Numbered from the stretch's first letter, positions 47,763 through 58,214 are shown. The stretch: 64,000 nt of DNA from Charina bottae (GCA_023362775.1 JALMGJ010000002.1:71215414-71279413), one strand, 5' to 3'. A program made the numbers and translations. Notes: generated by a model not told the origin, from the letters alone.

Positions 47763-48163
47763 GGCCAGGGAAGGCGTGCGGGCGGAGCTGCCTGCCTGGC
47801 ACTCGGGCGCTCCGGCTGGGGTGCAGCGGGACGGGAGCTCCGCCCGCGCGCCTTCCCTGGCCGGTCCTCGCAGGCCGATCGCGTGGAAGGCGCGCGGGCG
47901 GAGCTGCCTGTCTGGCACTCGGGCGCTCCGGCTGGGGTGCAGCGGGACGGGAGCTCCGCCCGCGCGCCTTCCCTGGCTGGTCCTCATGGGCCGATCGCGT
48001 GGAAGGCGCGCGGGCGGAGCTGCCTGTCTGGCACTCGGGTGCTCCGGCTGGGGTGCAGCGGGACGGGAGCTCCGCCCGCGCGCCTTCCCTGGCTGGTCCT
48101 CACGGGCCGATCGCGTGGAAGGCGCGCGGGCGGAGCTGCCTGTCTGGCACTCGGGCGCTCCAG
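47763..48163. repeat. 116-bp GC-rich minisatellite with internal palindromes
   Basis: GGCGGAGCTGCCTG recurs at 47781, 47897, 48013 and 48129, an exact 116-bp period with about 3.3 units that differ at few sites. Each unit holds GGCGCGCGGGCGGAGCT and, 50-60 bp later, its complement AGCTCCGCCCGCGCGCC, so each can form a cruciform or hairpin. Because 116 is not a multiple of 3, the frame shifts at every unit and the open frames seen across it are incidental. Confidence 0.95.
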
Positions 48164-48260
48164 TAGCGCGGCCCCGCCGCCGCCCTTTCTCTCCGGCTTG
48201 GGTCCCGGGAAGGCAGCGGGGGACCTCGCGGAGGGAGGGAACCAGGCAGGCAAGCGGCCC

Positions 48261-48853
48261 GCCTCTGCCGCTCTCCGCTTCTCCGCAAAGCTCCTGGTTC
48301 ATCTTACTGTTTCCTTTTCCTCCCCTTCAATACGTTCCAGCAAGCGAGGTGGAAGCGGAGAGGCCACGGGCACAGGAAGCAGCAGCCGGAGGCCGCCTCG
48401 CCTCTTCCGCTCTCCGCTTCCACCTCGCTTGCTGGAACGTATTGAAGGGGAGGAAAAGGAAACATTAAGACAGGGCTTTCCAAGTGTGTCGCGTGACAAC
48501 CCGGAAGCTCTGATGAAAATGCCCTTGGTTCTGGCAGGGAGGAGAAAATCGCGCATGCTGCAGGGCTGCCTGGGGTGGAAATTCTCTGCGCCGATCAGCT
48601 GTGCGCTGGGAAGCCAGCAGCATTCGCATGCGATTTTCGCCTCCCTGCTGGAAGCGAGGGCATTTTCGGGGTCCCCAGAGCCTGCCCTTTCGAAGGGGCA
48701 GCTCCTGCCGCCGCAGCGGCAGCAACCCGGAAGCACCGCCGCTTCCAGGTCTTCGTGGGCCAGCCGTTGGTGTGTCGCCAACGGCAAAAGTTTGGAAAGC
48801 CCTGCATTAAGATGAACCAGGAGCTTTGCGGAGAAGCAGAGAGCGGAAGAGGT
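48261..48853. repeat. large foldback (about 100-bp arms) split by a hAT insertion
   Basis: The left arm is 48261-48362. Its reverse complement runs 48407-48470 and continues at 48813-48853 once the nested hAT element and one copy of its duplication are removed. A 44-bp loop (48363-48406) lies between. A 34-bp block, GAGGCCACGGGC...CCGGAGGC (48360-48394), recurs directly at 48873-48905. Confidence 0.85.
48471..48804. mobile_element. hAT-type miniature element (family B), nested
   Basis: A 334-bp element with ends CAGGGCTTTCCAAGTGTGTCG and AAAAGTTTGGAAAGCCCTG and a perfect 8-bp duplication, CATTAAGA (48463-48470 and 48805-48812). Its interior differs from the other family B copies. It post-dates the foldback in which it sits. 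Confidence 0.95.
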
Positions 48854-49225
48854 GGGCGGCGGCGGCAGCGAAGAGGCCACGGGCGCAGGAAGCAGCAGCC
48901 GGAGGCTCGTCTGGCCCCACGGCGCGCCAAGGGCGAAGAGCCGCCTGCTCTCCCCTTGGCCGCCTCCGGTCGCTACAGTCGCCCTGGCATCTCCCTTTGG
49001 CCTGCCGTCCGCGGCCCCTGCCCCCGCCCCAGCCCTGTCCCCCCGCCTCCCTCCCTGCAGGCAGCGGACAAACTCGGCGAGGAAGCCTGCGATGGCGGCT
49101 TCCGTCCCGCACGCACGCCCAGGCTCGGCTGCGGAGCTCAGCATCCCTCCGCGAGGCCCCCCGCTGCCTTCCAGCGCGCCTGGGCCTCGCGGAGGGAGGC
49201 AAGCGGGCGGGGCTCTTCGGCACAG

Positions 49226-49690
49226 ATCCCGCCGGAGCTGATCTCCCTGGACCCCGGGCAGCTGGGCCGGGTGGACGCCGTCTCCCTGCAGCAGCAGCGG
49301 AAGGAGCGTACAGAGAGGCTGATACCTGCCCGAGCAGGTGGGCGCTCCGCTGGCCACTCTGGGAGGGCGGGGCGGGGCGGGGCGAGACGCAGCTCTGCCG
49401 GGATCCGGGCATGCGGGCGCTGAGTCCCTGCCCCCCTCCCCCCAGCGGGGGCTGAAGGGCCGGGACTCGGCGGGCGGGCGGCTGAAGCGGAGGAGGAAGG
49501 TGGCAGCCGAGCAGCAGCGGGTGAGTCCCCTGGCGCTCCCCGTTCCTCCCCTGCCCCGGCTCCGCCCTGGCTCCTTGGTTCGGAACAGCTTGGCAGCCGG
49601 CGCCCTCCGAAGCTGGAGCCCCCGCAGCCCGCAGATCGGCGCTGGATCACTTCCGGAAACAGTGGGGGGAGAAGGCCGGCCGCCTTCTGC
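49226..49690 (+). pseudogene. WDR46: captured WDR46 C-terminal exons with introns
   Basis: WDR46 is a nucleolar WD-repeat protein of the small-subunit processome. After a CGGCACAG acceptor, 49226 opens IPPELISLDPGQLGRVDAVS then LQQQRKERTERL, matching the region after the WD repeats (human VPAELICLDP, VISLEQ, KEQIERLG). A GTGGGC donor follows at about 49340. A C-rich tract and CCCCAG precede the second block, RGLKGRDSAGGRLKRRRK then VAAEQQR (49447-49521), which ends at GTGAGT. A third block near 49630 contains RRSALDHF, like the human end SALDRF. Comparing phases suggests a 2-nt deletion after ERL. Retained introns point to DNA-level capture, not retroposition. Confidence 0.72.
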
Positions 49691-49767
49691 AGGCAAGGAG
49701 GGAGGGGCGGGAAGCCGGTGGGGGGGGTAAACTGCTACATGGGCCCTCCCACCTGCCCCAATAAGCC

Positions 49768-49952
49768 ACGTGACTGGCTCCCGCCCGCAAACCCCGCCCC
49801 TTCCACGTAATTGGCCCCCGCCCGCAAGCCCCACCCCCTTCCACGCGATTGGCTCCCGCCCGCAAGCCCCACCCCCTTCCACGTGATTGGCTCCCGCCCG
49901 CAAACCCCGCCCCCTTCCACGCGATTGGCTCCCGCCCGCAAACCCCGCCCCC
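49768..49952. repeat. five 37-38-bp subterminal repeats with CCAAT and GC boxes
   Basis: Units built on ATTGGCTCCCGCCCGCAAAC and CCCGCCCCCTTCCACG recur with starts near 49774, 49811, 49849, 49887 and 49925. Each contains an inverted CCAAT box (ATTGG) and GC-box-like CCCGCCC. One copy in the same orientation lies near the left end at about 47362-47390. The reverse complement, GGCGGGAGCCAAT, occurs in family A elements at 7442-7530 and 44881-44935. Confidence 0.9.
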
Positions 49953-50034
49953 TGGCTCTCGAGCACTTCAAAATGTGCACGAGCATACCAAAATGGCTCT
50001 CGGCTCAAAAAGTTTGCCGACCCCTGCACTAGCC

Positions 50035-50701
50035 AACTGGGATAGAGGCATTGACTACAATTAAATGAAATGTTACAGATAGACTGCACATTGCCACATA
50101 TGCCAGTAGAAATGAGAAAACATCACTTTTGACAAGAAGCAAGAAAAGACGAGTAGAGGTTGCCTTTGCAGTGGGCCAGGGAAAGTCTGGGAACAACACT
50201 GTGCATTCATGTCCTTAACAAACAGTGGGATGTCTTCACATATGGCAAGGAGGATGTGCAGACGAGCCCAGTGATGTCTGCAGTATTTTGCTTTTGCCAG
50301 AACGACAAAAATTATGTCATGCTGCAAGTTCTGCCCTTTCTAACTGCATGCACAAAAGGGGCAGGGCTACCGCTGTGACACTGCTGTCATTCCCCCCCCC
50401 CCGGCAGCCATCATTAGTCATGCTTAACTTGGACCGACTGAAATCAAAAGGACTTAAATTAGTCATGAATAATTCAAACCTCACTGATTCCAATGAGTCT
50501 ACTCTAAGAATGGTAAGTTTGGATCCAATTCACTATTTATAACTTGCTTCTTAATTACAAGGATTCATGAGGCAGCTACCAAAAGGATATATATAATCAT
50601 CAGCAAATGAAGCAATCAGCAATCTAAACCAAAGATAGCAGCAGAATCAAATAACATCAAGAGGCAAGGATAAGCAACATTTTAAGGTCCTGATTAATAT
50701 T
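50035..50701. other. unique intronic-type sequence, nothing recognised
   Basis: Contains a poly-C run near 50391-50402. No exon recognised. Confidence 0.4.
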
Positions 50702-50709
50702 CTCTAGAA

Positions 50710-50844
50710 CAGTGTTTCTCAACCTTGGCAACTTTAAGATGTGTGAACTTCAACTCCCAGAATTCCCCAGTTAGGCTTGTTGGCTTGGGAATTCTGGGAG
50801 TTGAAGTTCACACATCTTAAAGTCCCCAAGGTTGAGAAACACTG
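50710..50844. mobile_element. 135-bp near-palindromic hAT-type miniature element
   Basis: Starts CAGTGTTTCTCAACCTTGGC and ends in its complement CCAAGGTTGAGAAACACTG. The inner arms AACTTCAACTCCCAGAATTCC and their complement pair across a short centre. The flanks CTCTAGAA (50702-50709) and CTCTAGAG (50845-50852) agree at 7 of 8 bases. Confidence 0.9.
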
Positions 50845-50852
50845 CTCTAGAG

Positions 50853-53145
50853 AATGCTAGAGATAGAGAGCCATTTTGAAACCCTTGAATTCAGAGACAA
50901 TGTGCCATGATCAAGAAGGCTATATTCTACATTGTCACCTAGCTCATAAAGGCAGGTCATTCTGAAGTCATACCACAGATTTATATAAAAAACGTCATGG
51001 AATTAGCAATTTTAATTTTTTTTCTGAATGAAGCCACAAACCCATGCAAAATTTATGTCCTGAACAAAGAAGTTGTGAAACTAGTCTGCCTTTTTTTAGG
51101 TCAGAGCATTTATCTAAGCTTTTATCTAAGCTTATTAATATGCTACAAGTTTCATTGTAAAAAGTACAAGGCTCCTAAAACACAATTGCTGACTTTCTTA
51201 GTTTGAACACTTGAAAATTAAATGCCTTCAGAAATACTCTGTGTGTGTGTGTGGGGGGGGGGGGTTCACTTAATAAAAACTGGAGAATGACTTGAAGCAA
51301 ATTCACATTGTAACCGGACTCATTCATGTGAGGGTCCACTGCAAAGCCAATCAGAACCAAATTCATAAACCATATTTTATTATATGATTGTCAGCACAAA
51401 TAGTGGAAATGGCTTCTAAGCAACCTTTGTAATCTCAGTGTGGGTACCTTCTACACCAGCTCTAACAGCAGACGTATCTTCAAGGATTGTTCTTTTTGGG
51501 AATTGGGAGCCATCCGTTCCTGAATCATGAGAATGGGGTGGGGGTTACAACAGCTACCAAGCTGCAACATCAACGTTCTACTAGAAGCTTGTGACTAAAT
51601 TCCATGAGATCTAAAACACATGGCTGCCACCCACATCTCCTAGTAAAGTTAGAGAAGACAAGCAATGTGATATCATACTCTACATTTTCCTGGCCATCCT
51701 CCCTGCACATTACAGCCAATTAAATTGAGCAGGAGCAGGCAATTGTAAAAAGTAATGGTATCATATTATGAGTCTTTTTTTAACGCAAAACACAAGGAAG
51801 AGCTATGGAATGGCAGTTGTCATGTAATTAAGTTAACATGTGGTTTAGCACTTAATCTGGTACAGTTTTGCTGGCTACAGAGACAGGCAAGACGTCACAC
51901 AACTGCCAGCACTGCACAGTTGGACCAACTATTGAACACTGTTCATTATAAAGGCATCACATTCCATTACATATTGTCTGCCCACCCACTAAGAAAGCGT
52001 CAAAGGGCAAAGGGATTATTAAGCAAAGCTCCTAAAATTGGAAAGGCAAGGTGGAAGGGCTTCCAATTATTTTTTGTGTTCAAGTGTGGGATGCTTCCCA
52101 ACCAAGAAGGGGCACATTTTGGAAGTGAGTCTTAACCCAATTGCTAATGTTTATTTATTTATTCATTCAGTTTAGGTGTCACCTAACTCCAGATTCACTC
52201 TGGGCAGCCCACCGCATAAGAAATCAAATGTTAAAAATACAGTCTAAAGAGAAAGCATTAACCAAGATGATGTATCTGGCCAACAATACAGAAACAATAA
52301 CACTGGAACAACGTAGTTCCAACCACCCTAGCCCAGAGCCTAGGATAAGTGATTTTTTTTCCCAGAGTGTTTTTAAGAATAAAATCCATGTAGATTCTTC
52401 TCTAGGCATTTTTGCCTTAAATATCTCTAAACATTATAAAATGTATTTTTAAAAGAGGTAAAAATTTCAGCCTTGCCTGTTGAAGTTACTTCAGTGTGCA
52501 ACTGCCACAGTCCTTGCAATACTCTGGAGGCCTGGAGACCAATTTTTTTAAAGGATGTGCAGGCATGGCTGTGAAAAGATAGCTCTCCTTGGCTTACTAA
52601 ATGCATTTAATTTAAAAACCTGACAATGCACTAGAATGTAGGATATTGCCAGAATATCTCATGGCTCTGCACCATTTTCTTCATCTTTATATTTGAAGTT
52701 CATGTTCAAATAAGAATCTTTGAGGGCTATTTTCAGACAGATTGCTGAGCTTAGTAAGTATGAATTAGTGATATCTGGGGAACCAACTCTCAGGGCTACC
52801 TAAACTAGCACAGTCTGTGGTCACAGTACTGAATTCTTACTGTAATATCACAGGGAGCCAAGGCATCATCTTGAAATCTTTTCTGACATGCACTGAATGT
52901 CAAGTTTTAATTTATTTCTGAAGAGAAAGGCTATTATGCATTTTTAAATTGTCAATGGAGATTAAACACATTAATCATATATATGAACAGCAGTCTTATT
53001 CAGCATATGGAAGAGTCTCTACTACAACACTCTTGATTGCTACACTTTGTGAAAACTAAATGAAGTACACTTTTGTGGATTTTTTGTGAGTCAAAGGAAG
53101 AACATGAACATGGAGTCTTAATCATGATTCATTTTTCGAGTGCTC
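50853..53145. other. unique intronic-type sequence with an old L2-like tail
   Basis: A (GT)n-G(n) run lies at 51241-51264. A minus-strand L2-like tail (TTTATTTATTTATTCATTCAG to CTCTGGGCAGCCC) is at about 52148-52230. No exon was recognised. Confidence 0.45.
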
Positions 53146-53158
53146 TATATTTTACTGG

Positions 53159-53519
53159 GAAGGGGCGTGGTGGCTCAGCGGGTAAGACACCAGGCTTGTC
53201 GATCAGAAGATCGCAAGTTCGGAGGTTCAAATCCCTAGCCCTGCGTGCGGAGTGAGCTCCCGCACTAGCTCCAGCTCTTGCCAACCTAGCAATTCGAAAG
53301 CATGCAAATGCAAGTAGATGAATAGGTACCTACTTGCAAATGCAAGTAGATGAATAGGTGGGTAAGTAACAGCGTTCCACGCATGTCATGCCAGCCACAT
53401 GACCGTGGAAGCGTCTTCGGACAACGCTGGCTCTTCGGCTATCAAACGGAGATGAGCACCGGCCCCTAGAGTCAGACACGACTGCACAAATGTGCCGGGG
53501 GAACCTTTACCTTTACCTT
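53159..53519 (+). mobile_element. tRNA-derived SINE (type 2), copy 2
   Basis: Same family as 37890-38224, with a perfect 13-bp duplication, TATATTTTACTGG (53146-53158 and 53520-53532). A box TGGCTCAGCGG and B box GGTTCAAATCC are intact. A segment of about 30 bp, TTGCAAATGCAAGTAGATGA-like, is tandemly duplicated at about 53303-53358, so this copy is longer. Confidence 0.9.
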
Positions 53520-53532
53520 TATATTTTACTGG

Positions 53533-54948
53533 AGATTATACAAATATGCTTACAAATGAAGAGGAAACACAGTAATAAGACATAGATTCATCCTGCCAGA
53601 GTGCCATAAGTAATCCACCAATCCCCCTTTTGCAACCTGTAGAATTCTCCCAGAGTGGGAAAAGCCAAACAAACAAATACATACATACATATTTTGGGGG
53701 AAGGCTGCAAAATGTTTTAATGAGCAAAGTGGATGCCTGAAGTCTTAAAATCTCTCAACCACTCCAAAAATTGGGCCACTAGAAATTGTACTTTGGGGAT
53801 GTGGCCTTCCATGTGCCATGCAAAACTGGGTGTGTTCCTTGAACTGCCAGAAGCTGCACATTGTGTTGCTGAGTCAATAGTTAATATAACATGTGCTCTA
53901 ACATTAGTCATGATTTTGTGTTGATTTAAAGGGTGTAACTAATTCAACTTTTTTTTTCTAACTAGATACTAAGTCCACAGCTTTTCAGTGTATTCGGTCT
54001 GATCCAGTCCCAAAGCTGAACATAAATTAAACTAAATCTGTACATTTTTTATGTATCTAAAACATTTATATGTATTCTTTATGTAGTCATATGGAATCCC
54101 ATATGATTTATTTCTAAGTGAGTTAGTAATATTATATATGTATGTTATCTTCCTGGACTTTTCAAATAATTTCATCTTGTATTTCTTCTTAAGTGTTTAT
54201 ATTGAGAAGTCAATGAGTGTAGCATTATCAGCTAAAGAATATAAATTAGGAGACCAAAGAAAAAAGGAAGCTGGATGTTTAGGATGTCCTTAAACGCTTT
54301 TGGTATCAGTGCCTTTATGCAACACAGCATGATGGTGCTAGTCATCTGAATCCTTGCTCTGTGTTCATTAATTTTTCTGGAAAAATTAAACCGACATGCC
54401 CCTCAGATTGTATCATTAGATGGGTCAAAGCTACTGTAGAAAGAACAACAGTGAGACAGAAAAAAACCCCTCAAAAGTCAGGGAATGCTGAAATTTATTT
54501 TTGCACCCGAATTGAAAACAGAAAAGGAAATCAGCCCTCATTTGTAGCATAGCTGGCAACTGCCGAACCAAAACATACATGTACATCTACAGCAATGCCA
54601 AAATAACAACTCTAGTTTATGCCTCAAGCTGTTATTCATTTACAGGAGAATATGCTTTATGTGTGTTCTTCTTTATTAAAGATAGATAAATTATAACACA
54701 TTTGAAAGGCACTTTACCAAAGACTCAGATGCCTAAGAGCTAATTATAACCATGCCTATGCTGCATCTTATAGCTATTTTATATCAATTCTATGATATGG
54801 TGAACCACAATTATATTTTTGCATATATATACATACACACACACATACACACAGAAATTAAAACTACTTGTGTGCAAGAAGGGATACACAAATATATGCA
54901 GAAATGAATTTTTGTTTATACAATCATGATTTCTCTTCTGTCTTTCCT
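53533..54948. other. unique intronic-type sequence, nothing recognised
   Basis: AT-rich. No exon or defined repeat recognised, apart from a short (CA)n stretch at 54833-54853. Confidence 0.4.
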
Positions 54949-54959
54949 CCTGCATCTCT

Positions 54960-55182
54960 TTTTTTTTTAAATCCATTTAGTCATGTCCGATTCTCGGAGA
55001 CTGCCTGGACAAGTCCCTGTAGTTTTCTTGGCAAGGTTTTTCAGAAGTGGTTTGCCACTGCTTTCTTCCTAGGGCTGACTGGCCCAAGGTCACCCAGCTG
55101 GCTTTGTACCTAAGGTGGGACTAGAACTCATGTCTCCCGGTCTCTAGCCCAGTGCCTTAACCACTACACCAAACTGGCTCTC
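54960..55182 (-). mobile_element. tRNA-derived SINE (Sauria-SINE-like), copy 2
   Basis: Reverse complement of the 39210 family, with the tRNA-like head GAGAGCCAGTTTGGTGTAGTG at its right end and poly-T at its left. An 11-bp perfect duplication, CCTGCATCTCT, is at 54949-54959 and 55183-55193. Confidence 0.9.
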
Positions 55183-55378
55183 CCTGCATCTCTAGCATCT
55201 CCCAAACCTTCTCTGGAGGCTCCTTCAATCATCAGAAGACAGACTGCAAAAGAGGCAAGATGCCTTTCCATCAGCAAACACAGCATGTAGATGACCCAGT
55301 AACTTGTATAGGAAACATGTTCATATTTTTAGAGACATTTTTGGGGGAAAATATTACCAGCATTGAACTTAGTACATA

Positions 55379-55440
55379 TTTATTTATTTTTATTTATATT
55401 TCTAACTTATATCACCGCCCATCTCCCCCCATTCCGTGGG
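55379..55440 (-). repeat. short L2-like LINE 3' tail
   Basis: TATTTATTTTTATTTATATT then TATCACCGCCCATCTCCCCCC, like 12303-12372 and the BovB insert at 23519. Confidence 0.6.
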
Positions 55441-55460
55441 GGGAATGTGTATATACTGTA

Positions 55461-55536
55461 TACTGTATATGTGGCATATACTGTATATGTGGCATATACT
55501 GTATATGTGGCATATACATATACAGTATATGCCACA
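55461..55536. repeat. three 18-bp tandem repeats plus an inverted copy
   Basis: TACTGTATATGTGGCATA is repeated exactly three times (55461-55514). It is followed 4 bp later by the reverse complement of most of the unit (55519-55536), allowing a hairpin. Confidence 0.95.
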
Positions 55537-55540
55537 TTCT

Positions 55541-57560
55541 AATTCAGGGATGGGAAACTTTTCAAATGTTGTGTATGTGTGTTAGTGTGTATTATGGAGG
55601 AGTGAGCAGGGTGCTGGAAAAATGATACCACATTGGTGGATGTTGATGAAATTTTCTGGGTTATGTTTTGAGGAACTAGAGTGAGTTTTTATACAATTTT
55701 AGGTACGTTTAAACCTACCTGACATTAAAAAAAATTGTTTCCTTTTCTATCAGAAACCAGTGGGATATCACTCTTCCATTGTTTGGAAAGTTACTGCCAA
55801 AATTTGGCTATGTAATTTCAGAGGACTCCAGGGACCACAAAAAAAGGATGTCTGAGGGTTACTTCTGGCTTGTGGATTGTCCACTCCTACTCTATTCAAC
55901 AAGAAGTACAAGTTGATGGATTGTAGCCATTATCACCATATAATGAAGACGTAAAATGCTGTTTTATAATGAGTCATTATTTTGTATCGTGCATGATTAG
56001 AAGCAGCTCTCCTGGATTTTTGACAATTATTCTGTTCCACTTCTATCTGCCAGGATCTAAATTTGCACTCTTCACTGAGCTATAGACTTTCTCAAGGCTA
56101 TCTTCTACAAGGCCTTCTGCTTACTGGGTGATTCTATACTAGGGTACTGCAATATAATAACTTGGCCACCAGCAGTGACAGCATAACGTCTAGGGAACCT
56201 GAGGATGTGGTTTCCAAAACAGGACGCTTAACTAGATGGCTCCCCTAAAGTTTTTGTTTAAATAAGAGCAACAGAGAAGGGAGAGTATGACTTAAATTGA
56301 ATAACGGAGGGGACTTTCCTAGCCATGGACTTCAGATGTTTCAAAATAGGCAGACAGTTTTCCCTCTAGCTGCCCAAGCCCAGCTTCTTCCAGTGCATGG
56401 AGCTCACTGTGGCCTGGACTGCCTGGGCTGATCTGAACAGATGGACCTGCTAAATACCAAGAGGTTGGACTATCCCAACTAGAAAAGCTTTAATCCCTTC
56501 CAGTTCTAGCACTTTATAAACACAACCCAGTACATCACAGAATCAAAAATAGGCTTCTTGGTTAGAGTTCTGTGACCCCAGATGTACTGAGCTTCTGTCA
56601 TAATGACTATTTACAGTTGGTAACTGATTGATTAATCATGTGAAGCTGCACAATTCACCAGCTAAAAACCTTGGATGCATGTGTTGACATCACTGTGGCT
56701 TGTTACAGAAGCCACCACCATGCTTAGGGATGAAATGATAACCACAGTGTAAATATGGAAATATACACTTAAAATCTATACTTATTTGGGCTTTACAGAT
56801 GAATAAATTTAGAAGTATTGGCCTTTCTGTTTTTTATGTGTAAGTTCCATTACAGCATGAATCTGCCATTTTTGGTAGAAATTTCGCCACAATTCACAAG
56901 CATTTCAGCACATTTCTCCTAATATACACATTTCTCCTGACATTTCTTTACCAAAATGGATTTTGACATGTTACTTTTCCTATGTAGAAGCATTTTTCTC
57001 TCTCTTGGATTTAATATACAGACCTTTGTGCCCATCATTTCAATAAGAGAACTCCCCTCTCAAAATAACTAATTTTAATTTCAACTGCATTTTGACTTGA
57101 CTTGATCTAGAAAATGCAAATTAGTTAAGTTTGTATTAAAATGAGAATCAAACAAATTTCTCTTCCCATTTCTGTTGTGAGTTAGATACAGCAAATTCAG
57201 TGGGCCTAATTTCTGAATTGAAAGGACTGGGCTACATATTCCACTGATTTTATTGGTACTGAAGCATTCCAATATGTATCCACTGTGCATTATTTAAATT
57301 TGCACATCTGAGGATGGACTTTTCATAACAAGCTCACAAAACAGAACAAGGGATTAACAATTACAGTCTAAAATCTGACCTACCACATTACTTATGAAAA
57401 TGAAAAATATGTACAGCATGGATATATTACTAGAAGGCTCTCCATGAAAATGGCAGGGTACTTTTAAAAATGAGAACTGTTTTTGAGTGTATGGTGCTTT
57501 TTCTAGCTCTCTACTCCTATTTGAAATTAAATATAAGAAAATCCGTTCTTAACTCTGAGG
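55541..57560. other. unique intronic-type sequence, nothing recognised
   Basis: No exon or defined repeat recognised on either strand. Confidence 0.4.
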
Positions 57561-57565
57561 TCTGT

Positions 57566-57797
57566 TGTTGCCATTATGGTCCACTGAGTTAATCTGACTC
57601 CTTGGTGACTCAGGAACAAGTCATGGAGTTTTCTTGGCAACATTTTCAGAAGTGGTTTTCCAGTTCTTTCTTCCTAGGGCTGAGAGACAGACGGGCCCAA
57701 AGTCACCCAACTGGCTTTGGGGCCTAAGGCAGGATAAGAACTCATGGTCTCTCAGCTTCTAACTCAGTGCCTTTAACCCCTACACCAAACTGGCTTA
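57566..57797 (-). mobile_element. tRNA-derived SINE (Sauria-SINE-like), copy 3
   Basis: The minus strand begins with AAGCCAGTTTGGTGTAGGGG, then AAGGCACTGAGTTAGAAGC, GGGTGACTTTGGGCCCGTC and CCAAGAAAACTCCATGACTTG. It is more diverged than copies 1 and 2, with a different 3' end. Confidence 0.8.
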
Positions 57798-58214
57798 ATT
57801 CTTAGTTCAACTATTCCACATTTATCCCAAGATACAAAGTTTAATTACTTATTGCTTCCTCAACGTTCCTATTTCCTTCAGCCTGGCAAAAGGAATGTAC
57901 CACAGCTCTACATAGTTTGAGAGAGAAGTCTAAAATGCTACTGAAGTGACAGGGAATGGGAATGCGTAATTAACAACTTGCAATACAGTCTTAAAATTCG
58001 CTAAAAGTATTGAAGAACAAATTACCTCTGCTCTCCATATTGAGATAGGATTGTATTTTGTTTCCCGTGAGCCTCAGAACCCTGGAAAAATGAACAATAG
58101 CCACCTCTCTTTTTGCTAGTCTGAGATTTTCCCTTAAGGGAATTACCAGTTATTCTCATCTTTAAATAATGTGATTTGCTTTCATCTTATCTGGGCACCA
58201 CTTTCTAAATATAT

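Larger units (their letters stand above)
47276..50026. mobile_element. 2.75-kb hAT-type element carrying captured gene fragments
   Basis: The left end, CAAGGGTCAGAAATGGCGGC, and the right end, AAGTTTGCCGACCCCTG, are degenerate hAT inverted termini (consensus CAGGGGTCGGCAAACTTTTTG). A perfect 8-bp duplication, CACTAGCC (47268-47275 and 50027-50034), brackets the whole unit, so it inserted as one piece. Contents in order are a CCAAT/GC-box motif copy, a BCL2L10-like start exon (47591-47722), a 116-bp minisatellite (47781-48163), a large foldback with a nested hAT element, WDR46-like exons with introns (49226-49690) and five 37-38-bp repeats near the right end. No transposase was recognised, so it is non-autonomous. 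It is strikingly CpG-rich compared with its surroundings. Confidence 0.85.

Noticed and set aside
49100..49180. A possible minus-strand exon (IAGFLAEFVRCLQ) in the captured segment
   Set aside because: It looks protein-like and ends at a plausible splice site, but I could not match it to any family. It lies in what may be a WDR46 intron.
48299..50089. A 596-codon minus-strand open frame and 200-500-codon frames on both strands at 47.3-50.1 kb
   Set aside because: They arise because CpG-rich sequence lacks stop codons. They cross a minisatellite, a foldback, a transposon boundary and introns, and the compositions are low-complexity R, A, G and P.
53159..53240. Second tRNA gene
   Set aside because: Same SINE family, with a 13-bp target duplication.
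55448..55520. A coding frame with repeated CICGIY units
   Set aside because: It is the translation of the 18-bp tandem repeat, with no start context or homology.
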